A stretch of 61,518 bases of DNA, taken from assembly GCA_027061805.1 (NCBI GenBank), contig JAMOWA010000011.1, forward strand, positions 1-61,518, in the 5' to 3' direction. Both the position numbers and the translations under genes were made by a program. This document shows, in pieces, positions 35,474 through 43,799 of this stretch. Positions within the stretch are counted from its first letter, which is position 1, and each line of letters opens with the position of its first letter. Below the pieces are notes generated by a model that made no database searches, was not told where the DNA came from, and saw nothing but the letters and a program-made list of their open reading frames with translations. This stretch comes from Thermoanaerobaculia bacterium. Its GTDB lineage: Bacteria; Acidobacteriota; Thermoanaerobaculia; Thermoanaerobaculales; Sulfomarinibacteraceae.

Positions 35474-36565
35474 ATGCACGATGTACCTGCCTATCCCACC
35501 GAGATCCTGGACCCCACCCGTCCGACGGGCGTTGTCCTGGCAGGCATGGGGGGGCCGGACGGCCCGGATGCGGTGGGCCCCTTCCTGGGGAAGCTCTTCG
35601 GCGACCCGGAGATCTTTCCCGTCCCGGGGCCGTTCGGCCGCATCCTGGGACGGCTCATCGCCGTGGCCCGGACCCCCGCCGTCCGGCGACGGTACGCCCT
35701 CGTGGCTCCGGACGGTGCCACGCCCCAGCTGGCCACCACCCGGGAGCAGGCCGGGGAGCTCGTGCGACGGCTCGGTGCGGCGGGGCTTGCGGCCATACCG
35801 GGAGTCGCCATGCGGTACTGGCACCCGTACCCGGAGGAGGAGCTGACCCGGCTCGTGGAGACGGGTGCGGCACAGTTCCTGGTGGTGCCGGCCTATCCCC
35901 AGTACTCACGGGCCACCAGCGGCAGCACCCTGGACGCCGTGCTGGCGGCGGCGGCCTCGGTGGCCCCGGGAGCGCCGGTACACGTGGTGAGCCACTGGCA
36001 CGACGACCGGGGTTTCATCCGGGCCCTGGCCGGGCCCGTCCTGGAATCCCTGGAGGACTGGGCCCGCGAGGGCCTCGACCCGGAACGCTGCGCCGTGGTC
36101 TGGGTGGCCCACTCCCTGCCACGGAGGATCGTGGAGGCCGGCGATCCCTACGTGGAGCAGGTGGAGGCCACGGTGGATCGGGCACGGAAGCTGGTGGCCG
36201 GCGCCATGGCCGCCGGCGAGCGTGGGGAGTGGTTCGGCGCCCTCTCCGGGGGCGTGGGGCCGCTCCTGGCCTTCCAGTCCCGGGTGGGCCCCATCCGGTG
36301 GGTGGGCCCGGAGATCACCGGCGTGGTGCGGGAGCTGGCGGCCGGTGGGTGCCGGCACCTCCACGTCCAGCCCGTGACCTTCACGTGCGAGCACATCGAG
36401 ACGCTGGTGGAGCTGGACCTCGAGCTCGCCGGGCTGGCCCGGAATGCCGGCATCGAGGAGTTCCGGCGGGGACCGGCCCTCGGGACCGACCCCGGCTGGC
36501 TGGATGGCTTCGCCGAGATGCTGATCCGGAGGGCCTTCCCTGGGAGGGAGGTGCCGCGTGGCTGA
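35474..36565 (+). CDS. hemH: Ferrochelatase
   Basis: The 363-residue protein inserts iron into the porphyrin ring. Signatures are AMRYWHPYPEEEL with the metal-site His, VVPAYPQYS, AHSLPRRIVEAGDPY and LAFQSRVGPIRWVGPE. Near the end VTFTCEHIETLVELDLE replaces the more usual FVSDHIET. The catalytic His is in VVSHWHDD. It could act on protoporphyrin IX or coproporphyrin III; the sequence does not decide this. Its stop overlaps the GTG start of hemG by 8 bases. Confidence 0.9.
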   Translation: MHDVPAYPTEILDPTRPTGVVLAGMGGPDGPDAVGPFLGKLFGDPEIFPVPGPFGRILGRLIAVARTPAVRRRYALVAPDGATPQLATTREQAGELVRRLGAAGLAAIPGVAMRYWHPYPEEELTRLVETGAAQFLVVPAYPQYSRATSGSTLDAVLAAAASVAPGAPVHVVSHWHDDRGFIRALAGPVLESLEDWAREGLDPERCAVVWVAHSLPRRIVEAGDPYVEQVEATVDRARKLVAGAMAAGERGEWFGALSGGVGPLLAFQSRVGPIRWVGPEITGVVRELAAGGCRHLHVQPVTFTCEHIETLVELDLELAGLARNAGIEEFRRGPALGTDPGWLDGFAEMLIRRAFPGREVPRG

Positions 36566-37997
36566 AGCCGGAGGGGCGCCGCGCCGGGTGGCGGTGGTGG
36601 GGGGCGGTGTCGCCGGTCTCGCCACGGCACTCGGCCTGCTGGACCGTGCGGGCGAGGAGGGGGTGGAGCTCGACGTGACCGTGTTCGAGGCCGCCCCGGT
36701 TCCCGGGGGGAACCTCCGGACCCTGCGTGAGGGCGGGTGGCAGCTGGAGTGGGGTCCCAACGGCTTTCTCGACAACGAGCCCGCGACGCTGCAGCTCGTG
36801 GAGCGGCTCGGTCTCAGCCGTGTGCTCCAGCCTTCGAGTGACGCCACCCGGAGGCGGTTCCTCCTCCGGGACGGCCGCTTGCACGAGATTCCCACAGCGC
36901 CCGGGGCCTTCCTGCGGTCAGGGCTCATCTCCATCCCCGGGAAGCTCCGCATGGCCGCCGAGGTCCTGATCCCCCGGAAGAGGGACCTGGGCCGGGCCGC
37001 GGAGGACCCCGACACCGACGAGACCGTGGCGGCCTTCGGCACGCGGCGCCTGGGCCGGGAGTTCACCGAGATCATGCTCGACCCCATGGTCAAGGGCATC
37101 TTCGGGGGCGAGGCCACCCGCCTCAGCCTTGCCGCCGCCTTTCCCCGCATGGTGGAGCTGGAGCGGGACCACGGCGGGCTGTTCCGGGCGCTGGTGGCCA
37201 TCTCGCGGGAGCGGAGGGCCCGTGCCGACGCGGGTCCCTCGGGCACCCTGCACTCCTTCGTCGGGGGCATGCAGACCCTGGTGGAGGCGCTCGCCATGGA
37301 GCTGGAGGCCGACCCCCGTGCCCGGCTCCGGACGGCGGCACCGGTGGAGGCGCTCGACCCTGGTGGGGACGGATGGCACGTCCGTGGGCCGGGGCTCTCG
37401 GAGGGGCCGTTCCACGTGGTGGTGGACGCGGCCCCGGCCTGGGCCGCGGCGCATCACCTGGAGGCCGTGGCGCCGTCCGTCGCCCGGGAGCTCGCGGCGA
37501 TCCCCTTCGCACCCATGGCCGTCATCGCCCTGGGCTTCCCCCGGGACCGGGTGGAGCACGACCTGGAGGGATTCGGCCTGCTCATTCCGGGGCGGGAGCG
37601 CCGGGAGGTCCTCGGCGTCCTCTGGACCAGCAGCATCTTTCCGGGCAGGGCCCCGGAGGGCCACGTGCTGCTCCGTGTGATGGCGGGGGGGGCCGGAAAC
37701 CCGGGCATCATGGAGCGCGACGACGGGGCCCTGGTGGCCACCGCCCTCGGCGAGCTGGGGCCCCTCCTGGGGATCCGGGGGGAACCCGTGCTGGCCCGTG
37801 TCATCCGGCACGAGCGCGCCATCGCCCAGTACGAGCCGGGCCACCTGGCCCGGCTGGCGCGGGTGGATCGGGAGCTCGAGCACCTCCGCGGGCTCGTGCT
37901 CACGGGGAGCTCCTACCGGGGCATCTCGGTGAACGCCTGCGTCAGGGAGGCCGGGGAGGTGGCCCTGCGGGTGATCGAGAGTCTCCGGGAAGCCTGA
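36558..37997 (+). CDS. hemG: Protoporphyrinogen/coproporphyrinogen oxidase, FAD-dependent (HemY type)
   Basis: The 479-residue flavoprotein begins RRVAVVGGGVAGLATALGL with the dinucleotide-binding GxGxxG, then EAAPVPGGNLRTL. The middle has LDPMVKGIFGGEA and SFVGGMQTLVEALA, both diagnostic for this family, and the C-terminal FAD segment is GLVLTGSSYRGISVNACVREA. It oxidises porphyrinogen to porphyrin, usually with O2 as acceptor. The start is GTG inside hemH. It faces the hemN stop with 58 bases between, where CACCGGCGCCGGTG (38040-38053) can form a hairpin. Confidence 0.9.
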   Translation: MAEAGGAPRRVAVVGGGVAGLATALGLLDRAGEEGVELDVTVFEAAPVPGGNLRTLREGGWQLEWGPNGFLDNEPATLQLVERLGLSRVLQPSSDATRRRFLLRDGRLHEIPTAPGAFLRSGLISIPGKLRMAAEVLIPRKRDLGRAAEDPDTDETVAAFGTRRLGREFTEIMLDPMVKGIFGGEATRLSLAAAFPRMVELERDHGGLFRALVAISRERRARADAGPSGTLHSFVGGMQTLVEALAMELEADPRARLRTAAPVEALDPGGDGWHVRGPGLSEGPFHVVVDAAPAWAAAHHLEAVAPSVARELAAIPFAPMAVIALGFPRDRVEHDLEGFGLLIPGRERREVLGVLWTSSIFPGRAPEGHVLLRVMAGGAGNPGIMERDDGALVATALGELGPLLGIRGEPVLARVIRHERAIAQYEPGHLARLARVDRELEHLRGLVLTGSSYRGISVNACVREAGEVALRVIESLREA

Positions 37998-38055
37998 GCC
38001 GTCCGGCTGCCCACCTCGAGGGCGCACCGGGCAGACCGGCACCGGCGCCGGTGGT

Positions 38056-39450
38056 TCAGACCGTTCTCGAGTAGCGGGTTCCCGCGGCGGGGGAGTCGTC
38101 CAGGTGGGCGTCGAAGGGCATGCAGATGTTGCGCAGGAAGAAGCGGCCCAGGGGGGTGACGGCGAGGCCGTCGGGCCGGAGCTCCACGAGCCCGTCGCCG
38201 GCGAGGGGCTCCAGGGCGGCCAGGGCCTCCGCGAAGTGTGCGACGGGGTCCACGCCGAAGCGCTCCCGGATGCGCTCCCACCGGACACCCAGTGTGCAGA
38301 TGATGCTCCGGATCACCTCGCCCCGGAGCTCGTCCTCCGGGGTGCGCACCAGCCCCCGCTCCACGGGAAGGTGCCCGGCCTCCACGGCGCGCTCCCACCG
38401 GACGAGGTTCCGCTCGTTGGCGGCGAAGGCACCGTCCACGTCGCCGATGGACGTGGGCCCCACCCCCACCTGGTCGGTGGCGGGCATGACCGTGTACCCC
38501 ATGAAGTTCCGGTGGATGCCCCCCTCGTCCAGGGCCCGGGAGAGGGCGTCGTCCGGGCGGGCGAAGTGGTCGAAGCCGATGAAGCGGTAGCCGGCGGCCA
38601 GGAACTCGTCGGCCGCGGTCAGGAAGATCCGGAACTTCTCCCACCCCTCGGCCCGGGGAAGGCCCTCCAGACGGCGCTGGTGGGGCTTGACCCAGGGCAC
38701 GTGGGCGTAGGAGAAGCAGGCCACCCGGTCCGGGGCCAGTTCGGCCACCACGCGGCGGACGGTCTCCCGGAACCCCTCCGCGGTCTGATGGGGCAGGCCG
38801 TAGATGAGGTCGACGTTGACGGAGGAGAACCCCAGGGCGCGGGCCCGCTCCACCTGGGCCCGGGTCAGCTCCATGGGCTGGATGCGCTCCACCGCCTCCT
38901 GGACACGGGGGTCCAGGTCCTGGAGGCCCAGGGAGACCCGGTTGAACCCGAGCCCGGCCAGCACCTCCAGGTGCTCCGCAGTGGTGACGCAGGGGTCGAT
39001 CTCCAGGGCCACCTCGGCCCGCTCGCCAGGGGGGAAGCGGCTGGTGATGGCGGCAAAGAGTCTCGTGCACTGCTCCGGCGAGAGGTAGGTGGGGGTGCCG
39101 CCGCCCCAGTGGAGCTGGTCGAGGGTGCGGCGGGGCCCCAGTGCCTCCGCCAGCAGGTCCAGCTCGCGCTCCACGGCGTCCAGGTACCGCACCTCGGGGC
39201 CCCGGTGGGGCGAGATCACCACGTTGCACCCGCAGTAGGTGCAGCGGTGCTCGCAGAAGGGCACGTGGACGTACATGGACAGCGGCTCGTCCGGACGGCG
39301 CGCCGCCCCGGCCAGCCGCTTCCGGTAGGCCTCTTCGCCGAAGTCCTCCGAGAACTGGGGCGCCGTGGGGTAGGAGGTGTACCGGGGCCCGGGCCGATCG
39401 TAGCGGGCCAGGAGCTCCGGCGAGAAGGCGGCGAGGTCCAGCTCAGCCAC
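38056..39450 (-). CDS. hemN: Oxygen-independent coproporphyrinogen III oxidase
   Basis: The GTG at 39450 overlaps the hemE stop by 8 bases and gives a 464-residue protein of HemN length. The radical SAM motif is CEHRCTYCGCN (CX3CX2C plus the extra Cys of true HemN), near residue 60, following YVHVPF. Other HemN marks are WGGGTPTYLS, SLGLQDLDPRVQEA and NVDLIYGLPHQT. The C-terminal domain has the HemN_C pattern. It decarboxylates two propionates without oxygen. These features separate it from the HemW chaperone. Confidence 0.93.
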   Translation of the reverse strand: MAELDLAAFSPELLARYDRPGPRYTSYPTAPQFSEDFGEEAYRKRLAGAARRPDEPLSMYVHVPFCEHRCTYCGCNVVISPHRGPEVRYLDAVERELDLLAEALGPRRTLDQLHWGGGTPTYLSPEQCTRLFAAITSRFPPGERAEVALEIDPCVTTAEHLEVLAGLGFNRVSLGLQDLDPRVQEAVERIQPMELTRAQVERARALGFSSVNVDLIYGLPHQTAEGFRETVRRVVAELAPDRVACFSYAHVPWVKPHQRRLEGLPRAEGWEKFRIFLTAADEFLAAGYRFIGFDHFARPDDALSRALDEGGIHRNFMGYTVMPATDQVGVGPTSIGDVDGAFAANERNLVRWERAVEAGHLPVERGLVRTPEDELRGEVIRSIICTLGVRWERIRERFGVDPVAHFAEALAALEPLAGDGLVELRPDGLAVTPLGRFFLRNICMPFDAHLDDSPAAGTRYSRTV

Positions 39451-40468
39451 GGGTGAACCCCTGCACCGTCTCCACGAAGGCGGCGAGGTGCGCCACGGGC
39501 ACGTCGGGGGTGATGCCATGGCCCAGGTTGGCCACGTACCCCCGCCCCGGAGCGGAGCGGAGCATCTCGAGGGTGCGGGCGCGGATCACCTCGGGCGGGC
39601 CCATCAGCACGCCGGGGTCCAGGTTGCCCTGGAGCGCGTGGCGGGGCAGCGCGCGCGCGGCCATCCCCAGGTCCACCCGCCAGTCGAGCCCCAGCACCTC
39701 GCACGGCATGTCCGCCAGGTCGTGGAGGAGGTGGGCGCCGCCGTTGGCGAAGTAGATCCGGGGCACGTCCAGGTCGCCCAGGGCCTCCAGGAGACGCCGG
39801 GCCGGCCGGAGGGCCCAGCGCCGGGCGTCGCCTGCGGCCAGCGCCCCCACCCAGGAGTCGAAGACCTGGACGGCCTGGGCGCCTGCGGCCACCTGGCGGT
39901 GCAGGTAGCCGGCCATGGCGTCCGCCAGGGTGTCCAGGAGCCGGTCGAAGGCCTCGGGATGGGCGAAGGCGAAGCGCTTGACGCGGGAGAAGCTCTTGGA
40001 GGTGCCGCCCTCCACGAGGTAGGTGGCCAGGGTCCACGGGGCGCCGCAGAAGCCGATGAGCGCCACCCCGGGCGGCAGCTCGGCCCGGACCATCCGGAGG
40101 GCCACCTCCACGTACCCGGTGCCCGACCAGGGTTCCGGCACGGTGAGCCGTTCCAGATCGCCGGGCTCCCGCAGGGGGTTGGCCAGGTGGGGTCCCGGGG
40201 AGAACTCCAGCTGGATCCCCAGGGGCTCCAGGGGCGTGAGGATGTCCGAGAAGATGATGGCGGCGTCCAGGCCGTAGCGACGGATGGGTTGCAGCGTCAC
40301 CTCGGCCGCGAGCTCGGGGGTCCTGCACATGGTGAGGAAGCCGCCGGCCCTCCGGCGCACCTCGCGGTACTCCGGGAGGTAGCGCCCCGCCTGGCGCATG
40401 ACCCAGACGGGGGGGCGGTCCACGGGCTGGCGCCGGCAGGCCGCCAGGAAGCGGGAGGCCCCGCTCAT
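39443..40468 (-). CDS. hemE: Uroporphyrinogen decarboxylase
   Basis: The 341-residue protein starts at the ATG that overlaps the hemL stop (ATGA). The N-terminal signature is PPVWVMRQAGRYLPEYR with the active-site Arg residues, and IIFSDILTPLEPLG holds the catalytic Asp. IGFCGAPWTLATYLVEGG and LQGNLDPGVLM are also conserved. It removes four carboxyl groups from uroporphyrinogen III. The length is standard. Confidence 0.96.
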   Translation of the reverse strand: MSGASRFLAACRRQPVDRPPVWVMRQAGRYLPEYREVRRRAGGFLTMCRTPELAAEVTLQPIRRYGLDAAIIFSDILTPLEPLGIQLEFSPGPHLANPLREPGDLERLTVPEPWSGTGYVEVALRMVRAELPPGVALIGFCGAPWTLATYLVEGGTSKSFSRVKRFAFAHPEAFDRLLDTLADAMAGYLHRQVAAGAQAVQVFDSWVGALAAGDARRWALRPARRLLEALGDLDVPRIYFANGGAHLLHDLADMPCEVLGLDWRVDLGMAARALPRHALQGNLDPGVLMGPPEVIRARTLEMLRSAPGRGYVANLGHGITPDVPVAHLAAFVETVQGFTRG

Positions 40469-41766
40469 GTCCCCGCTTCTCCCAGGGCCTCCTCGAAGGC
40501 GCCGACGGTCTCGTCGATGGCGGCCTCGTCGTGGGCCAGGGAGACGAAGGCCACCTCGTAGGCGGAGGGGGCCAGGTACACGCCCCGTTCGAGGAGCGCC
40601 CGGTGGAGGACGGCGTAGACCCCTGCCGAGGCGGGGTCGATGTTCTCGGAGCGGCGGGGCGGCTCGCCCCCACCCAGGGAGAGCCACAGGATGGAGCCCT
40701 CCCGCACCACGCTCCAGGGGCGCCCCCGGGCTTCGATGGCGCCCCGGAGACCCGCGGCCAGGCGCTCGCCCAGGGCCTCCAGGCGGCGGTAGGCCGCTCC
40801 GCCGTCGGCCAGGAGCACCTCCAGGGTGGCGATGCCGGCGGCCATGGCCACGGGGTTGCCCGAGAGCGTCCCAGCCTGGTAGACGGGCCCCAGCGGGGCC
40901 AGCTGCTCCATGATCTCGCGGCGGCCGCCGTACATGCCCACGGGCATGCCGCCGCCGATGATCTTGCCGTAGGTGGCCAGGTCGGGCTCCACGCCATAGA
41001 GCGCGGCGGCGCCGCCGGGTCCCACCCGGAACCCCGTGATGACCTCGTCCAGGATGAACAGGGCTCCGTGCTCCGTGCAGAGGCTCCGCAGGCGCTCCAT
41101 GAACTCCCGCCGCTGCACCAGCAGGCCGGCGTTGGCCGGGATACCCTCGATGATCACGGCGGCGATCCCGTCCCCGTGCTCCGCGAAGGCCCGCTCCACC
41201 GCGGCCTCGTCGTCCAGGGGCAGCACCACCGTGTGGCGGGCGAAGGCCCCGGGCACCCCCGCCGAGGAGGGCGTCCCGAAGGTGGCCAGCCCCGAACCGG
41301 CCGACACCAGCAGGTGGTCGGCGTGGCCGTGGTAGCACCCGGAGAACTTGATGATGGTGTCGCGGCCCGTGGCGCCGCGGGCCAGGCGCACGGCGGACAT
41401 GACGGCCTCGGTCCCCGAGGAGACGAAGCGCACCATCTCCAGGTGGGGGACCGTCTCCACCACCATGGAGGCCAGGCGCACCTCCTCCCGGCAGGGCGCG
41501 CCGAAGGAGAGCCCCCTGCCGGCGGCCTCGCGCACCGCCTCCACCACGGCGGGGTGGGCGTGGCCCAGGATGAGGGGGCCCCAGGAACCCACCCAGTCGA
41601 TGTAGGTCCGGCCGTCCACGTCCGTGAACCGGCACCCCGAGGCGTGGTCGTAGAAGATGGGCTCGCCGCCCACGCTCCCGAAGGCCCGGACGGGGGAGTT
41701 GACCCCCGCGGGCATGAGGCTGCGGGCCTTCGCGTGGAGCGCCCTGGATCGGGATCCTGCGGTCAT
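40465..41766 (-). CDS. hemL: Glutamate-1-semialdehyde 2,1-aminomutase
   Basis: The 433-residue PLP enzyme has GVNSPVRAFGSVGGEP at the start, FVSSGTEAVMSAVRLARG as the cofactor phosphate loop, KFSGCYHGHAD, LILDEVITGFRVGPGGA with the PLP Asp, and the Schiff-base Lys in YGKIIGGGMPVG. It makes 5-aminolevulinate by the C5 route together with HemA. It overlaps hemE by 4 bases; hemB ends 22 bases upstream of its start. Confidence 0.97.
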   Translation of the reverse strand: MTAGSRSRALHAKARSLMPAGVNSPVRAFGSVGGEPIFYDHASGCRFTDVDGRTYIDWVGSWGPLILGHAHPAVVEAVREAAGRGLSFGAPCREEVRLASMVVETVPHLEMVRFVSSGTEAVMSAVRLARGATGRDTIIKFSGCYHGHADHLLVSAGSGLATFGTPSSAGVPGAFARHTVVLPLDDEAAVERAFAEHGDGIAAVIIEGIPANAGLLVQRREFMERLRSLCTEHGALFILDEVITGFRVGPGGAAALYGVEPDLATYGKIIGGGMPVGMYGGRREIMEQLAPLGPVYQAGTLSGNPVAMAAGIATLEVLLADGGAAYRRLEALGERLAAGLRGAIEARGRPWSVVREGSILWLSLGGGEPPRRSENIDPASAGVYAVLHRALLERGVYLAPSAYEVAFVSLAHDEAAIDETVGAFEEALGEAGT

Positions 41767-41788
41767 GGGGTCCTCCGGGGGATGGTGG

Positions 41789-42772
41789 TCACAGCCAGCC
41801 TCCGGCGAGGGCCTGGCGGGCGTGATAGGTGATGATGATGTCCGCCCCCGCGCGGCGGAAGGCGTGCCAGTTCTCCAGCACCACCTGGCGCTCCTCCACC
41901 CATCCCCGGGCCGCGGCGGCCTTCACCATGGAGAACTCGCCCGACACGTTGTAGACCGCCAGGGGCAGGGGGAAGGCCTCGCGGAGGTCCCGCACCACGT
42001 CCAGATAGGCCAGGGCCGGCTTCACCATCAGGATGTCCGCCCCCTCCGCCGCGTCCAGCTCCGCCTCCAGCAGGGCCTCCCGGCCGTTGCGGGGGTCCAT
42101 CTGGTAGGAGCGGCGATCGCCGAATCCCGGCGCGGAGTGGGCGGCATCGCGGAACGGGCCGTAGTAGGCCGAGGCGTACTTCACCGAGTACGACATGATG
42201 GCCACGTGGACCAGCCCCTCGGCGTCCAGGGCCTCCCGGATGGCCGCCACGCGCCCGTCCATCATGTCGGAGGGCGCCACCACGTCGGCACCGGCACGGG
42301 CGTGGGCCAGGGCCATGCGGGCCAGGTGGGGCAGGGTGGCATCGTTGTCGATCCTCCCGTCGCGGATCAGGCCGCAGTGGCCGTGGTCCGTGTAGGCGCA
42401 GAGGCAGACGTCGGTCATGACGGCCAGCTCCTCGCCGAAGCGCTCCTTGAGCGCTGCCACGGCGCGGGGCACCTCCCCGTCACCGGCGAAGGCCGCACGG
42501 CCGTCCGGGGTCTTCTCGGCGTCGTCCGGGATGCCGAAGAGGAGCACGGCACGGATCCCCAGCTCCAGGTCCCGCTCCACGGTGGCCACCAGGCGGTCCA
42601 CCGACTGGTGTTCGATTCCGGGCATGGAGGCGATGGGCTCGGAGACACCCTCTCCGGGCACGACGAAGTGGGGCTGGACCAGCATGCGGGCGTCGAGCCG
42701 GGACTCGGCCACCAGGTCACGGATGGCCGGGGTGCTCCGCAGGCGACGGGGACGTTGGACGAGCTCGCTCAT
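41789..42772 (-). CDS. hemB: Porphobilinogen synthase
   Basis: The ATG at 42772 is preceded by GGAGG and gives 327 residues. The zinc-type active site is present: DVCLCAYTDHGHCG supplies three Cys ligands. The two substrate lysines are in MSYSVKYASAYYGPFRDAA and MVKPALAYLD. It condenses two aminolevulinates. It follows hemC after 82 bases in which no hemD fits. Confidence 0.97.
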   Translation of the reverse strand: MSELVQRPRRLRSTPAIRDLVAESRLDARMLVQPHFVVPGEGVSEPIASMPGIEHQSVDRLVATVERDLELGIRAVLLFGIPDDAEKTPDGRAAFAGDGEVPRAVAALKERFGEELAVMTDVCLCAYTDHGHCGLIRDGRIDNDATLPHLARMALAHARAGADVVAPSDMMDGRVAAIREALDAEGLVHVAIMSYSVKYASAYYGPFRDAAHSAPGFGDRRSYQMDPRNGREALLEAELDAAEGADILMVKPALAYLDVVRDLREAFPLPLAVYNVSGEFSMVKAAAARGWVEERQVVLENWHAFRRAGADIIITYHARQALAGGWL

Positions 42773-42854
42773 GGTTCCTCCACGGGGTCCTTGCTGCGGG
42801 GGACGCGGGGTGCCGGGTCCCCGGCCCACCGATGGTACCGCGCCGCCGGCCAGC

Positions 42855-43799
42855 TCATGGCGCCACGGCCTCCGGGAGAGCCTCGCCGAGGGCGGTGTGG
42901 CACAGGGCGGCAACCGTCTCCGGGTCCCGGCCCACCGCGCCCACCCGCGCCACGCGGGCGCTGCCGACCCCGTCGTCCACGACGCCCAGCACGGCCTGCA
43001 GGCGAAGAGCGCCGTCGGGTTCGGGCGTGGCGAGACAGCCCAGGGGCAGGTGGCACCCGCCGCCCAGGAGCTGGAGCAGGCGCCGTTCCGCCGTCACACA
43101 GCGGGCCACCTCCCCGTCGTGGAGCGCGGCGAGCAGGTCCCGGACCGGCCCCCCCGCCCGGGTCTCGATGGCGAGGGCGCCCTGGCCGGGTGCGGGGAGC
43201 ATGACCTCCGGCGGGAGCTCCACGGTCTCCAGGTCCCCGAGGTCCAGCCCCAGGCGCCGTACCCCTGCCGCGGCCAGGAGGATGGCGTCGTACCGCCCCT
43301 CCCGGAGCTTCCGGACGCGGGTGGGCACGTTGCCGCGAAGCGCCTGGAGCGTGAGGTCGGGGCGGAGCGCGAGCACCTGGGCCGCACGGCGGAGGGAGGA
43401 GGTGCCCACCACGGCGCCTTCGGGGAGCCCCAGGGGATCCGCCGGGCCGGCATGGAGGAGGCCCGGGCGGGCCAGGAGCAGGTCGGAGGGGTCGGCTCTC
43501 TCCGGGATCGCCGCCAGGACCAGGCCCTCCGGCTCCTCCGTGGGCAGGTCCTTCAGCGAGTGCACCACCAGGTCCACCTCGCCGTCCAGGAGCGCCCTCT
43601 GGAGCTCCTTGGTGAAGAAGCCCTTGCCCTCCATCTTGTGGAAGGCCACGTCCTGGATCCGGTCCCCACGGGTGGCGATCACCACGAGCTCCGCGGGCCG
43701 CCCCAGCGCCTCGTGGATCCGTCCTGCCACGCGCCGGGCCTGCCACAGGGCCAGGTCCGAACCACGGGTCCCGATCCTCAGGGTTCGCTCTGCCGTCAT
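42855..43799 (-). CDS. hemC: Hydroxymethylbilane synthase (porphobilinogen deaminase)
   Basis: The 314-residue enzyme opens RIGTRGSDLALWQARRVA and carries GFFTKELQRALLDGEVDLVV with substrate-binding residues, HSLKDLPTE and GTSSLRRAAQ. The dipyrromethane cofactor Cys is in LLGGGCHLPLG near residue 240. It polymerises four porphobilinogens. Its ATG overlaps the hemA stop by 4 bases. No uroporphyrinogen III synthase domain is fused to it. Confidence 0.96.
   Translation of the reverse strand: MTAERTLRIGTRGSDLALWQARRVAGRIHEALGRPAELVVIATRGDRIQDVAFHKMEGKGFFTKELQRALLDGEVDLVVHSLKDLPTEEPEGLVLAAIPERADPSDLLLARPGLLHAGPADPLGLPEGAVVGTSSLRRAAQVLALRPDLTLQALRGNVPTRVRKLREGRYDAILLAAAGVRRLGLDLGDLETVELPPEVMLPAPGQGALAIETRAGGPVRDLLAALHDGEVARCVTAERRLLQLLGGGCHLPLGCLATPEPDGALRLQAVLGVVDDGVGSARVARVGAVGRDPETVAALCHTALGEALPEAVAP

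Noticed and set aside
38040-38053. Bidirectional terminator between hemG and hemN
   Set aside because: CACCGGCGCCGGTG is self-complementary, but no T-run follows on either strand and the loop would be too small.
38104-39456. A 1.35-kb plus-strand open frame opposite hemN
   Set aside because: hemN is unmistakable, and the plus-strand translation lacks any motif.
42773-42854. A hidden hemD between hemC and hemB
   Set aside because: Only 82 bases are available, and alternative frames overlapping hemC give no HEM4-like sequence.
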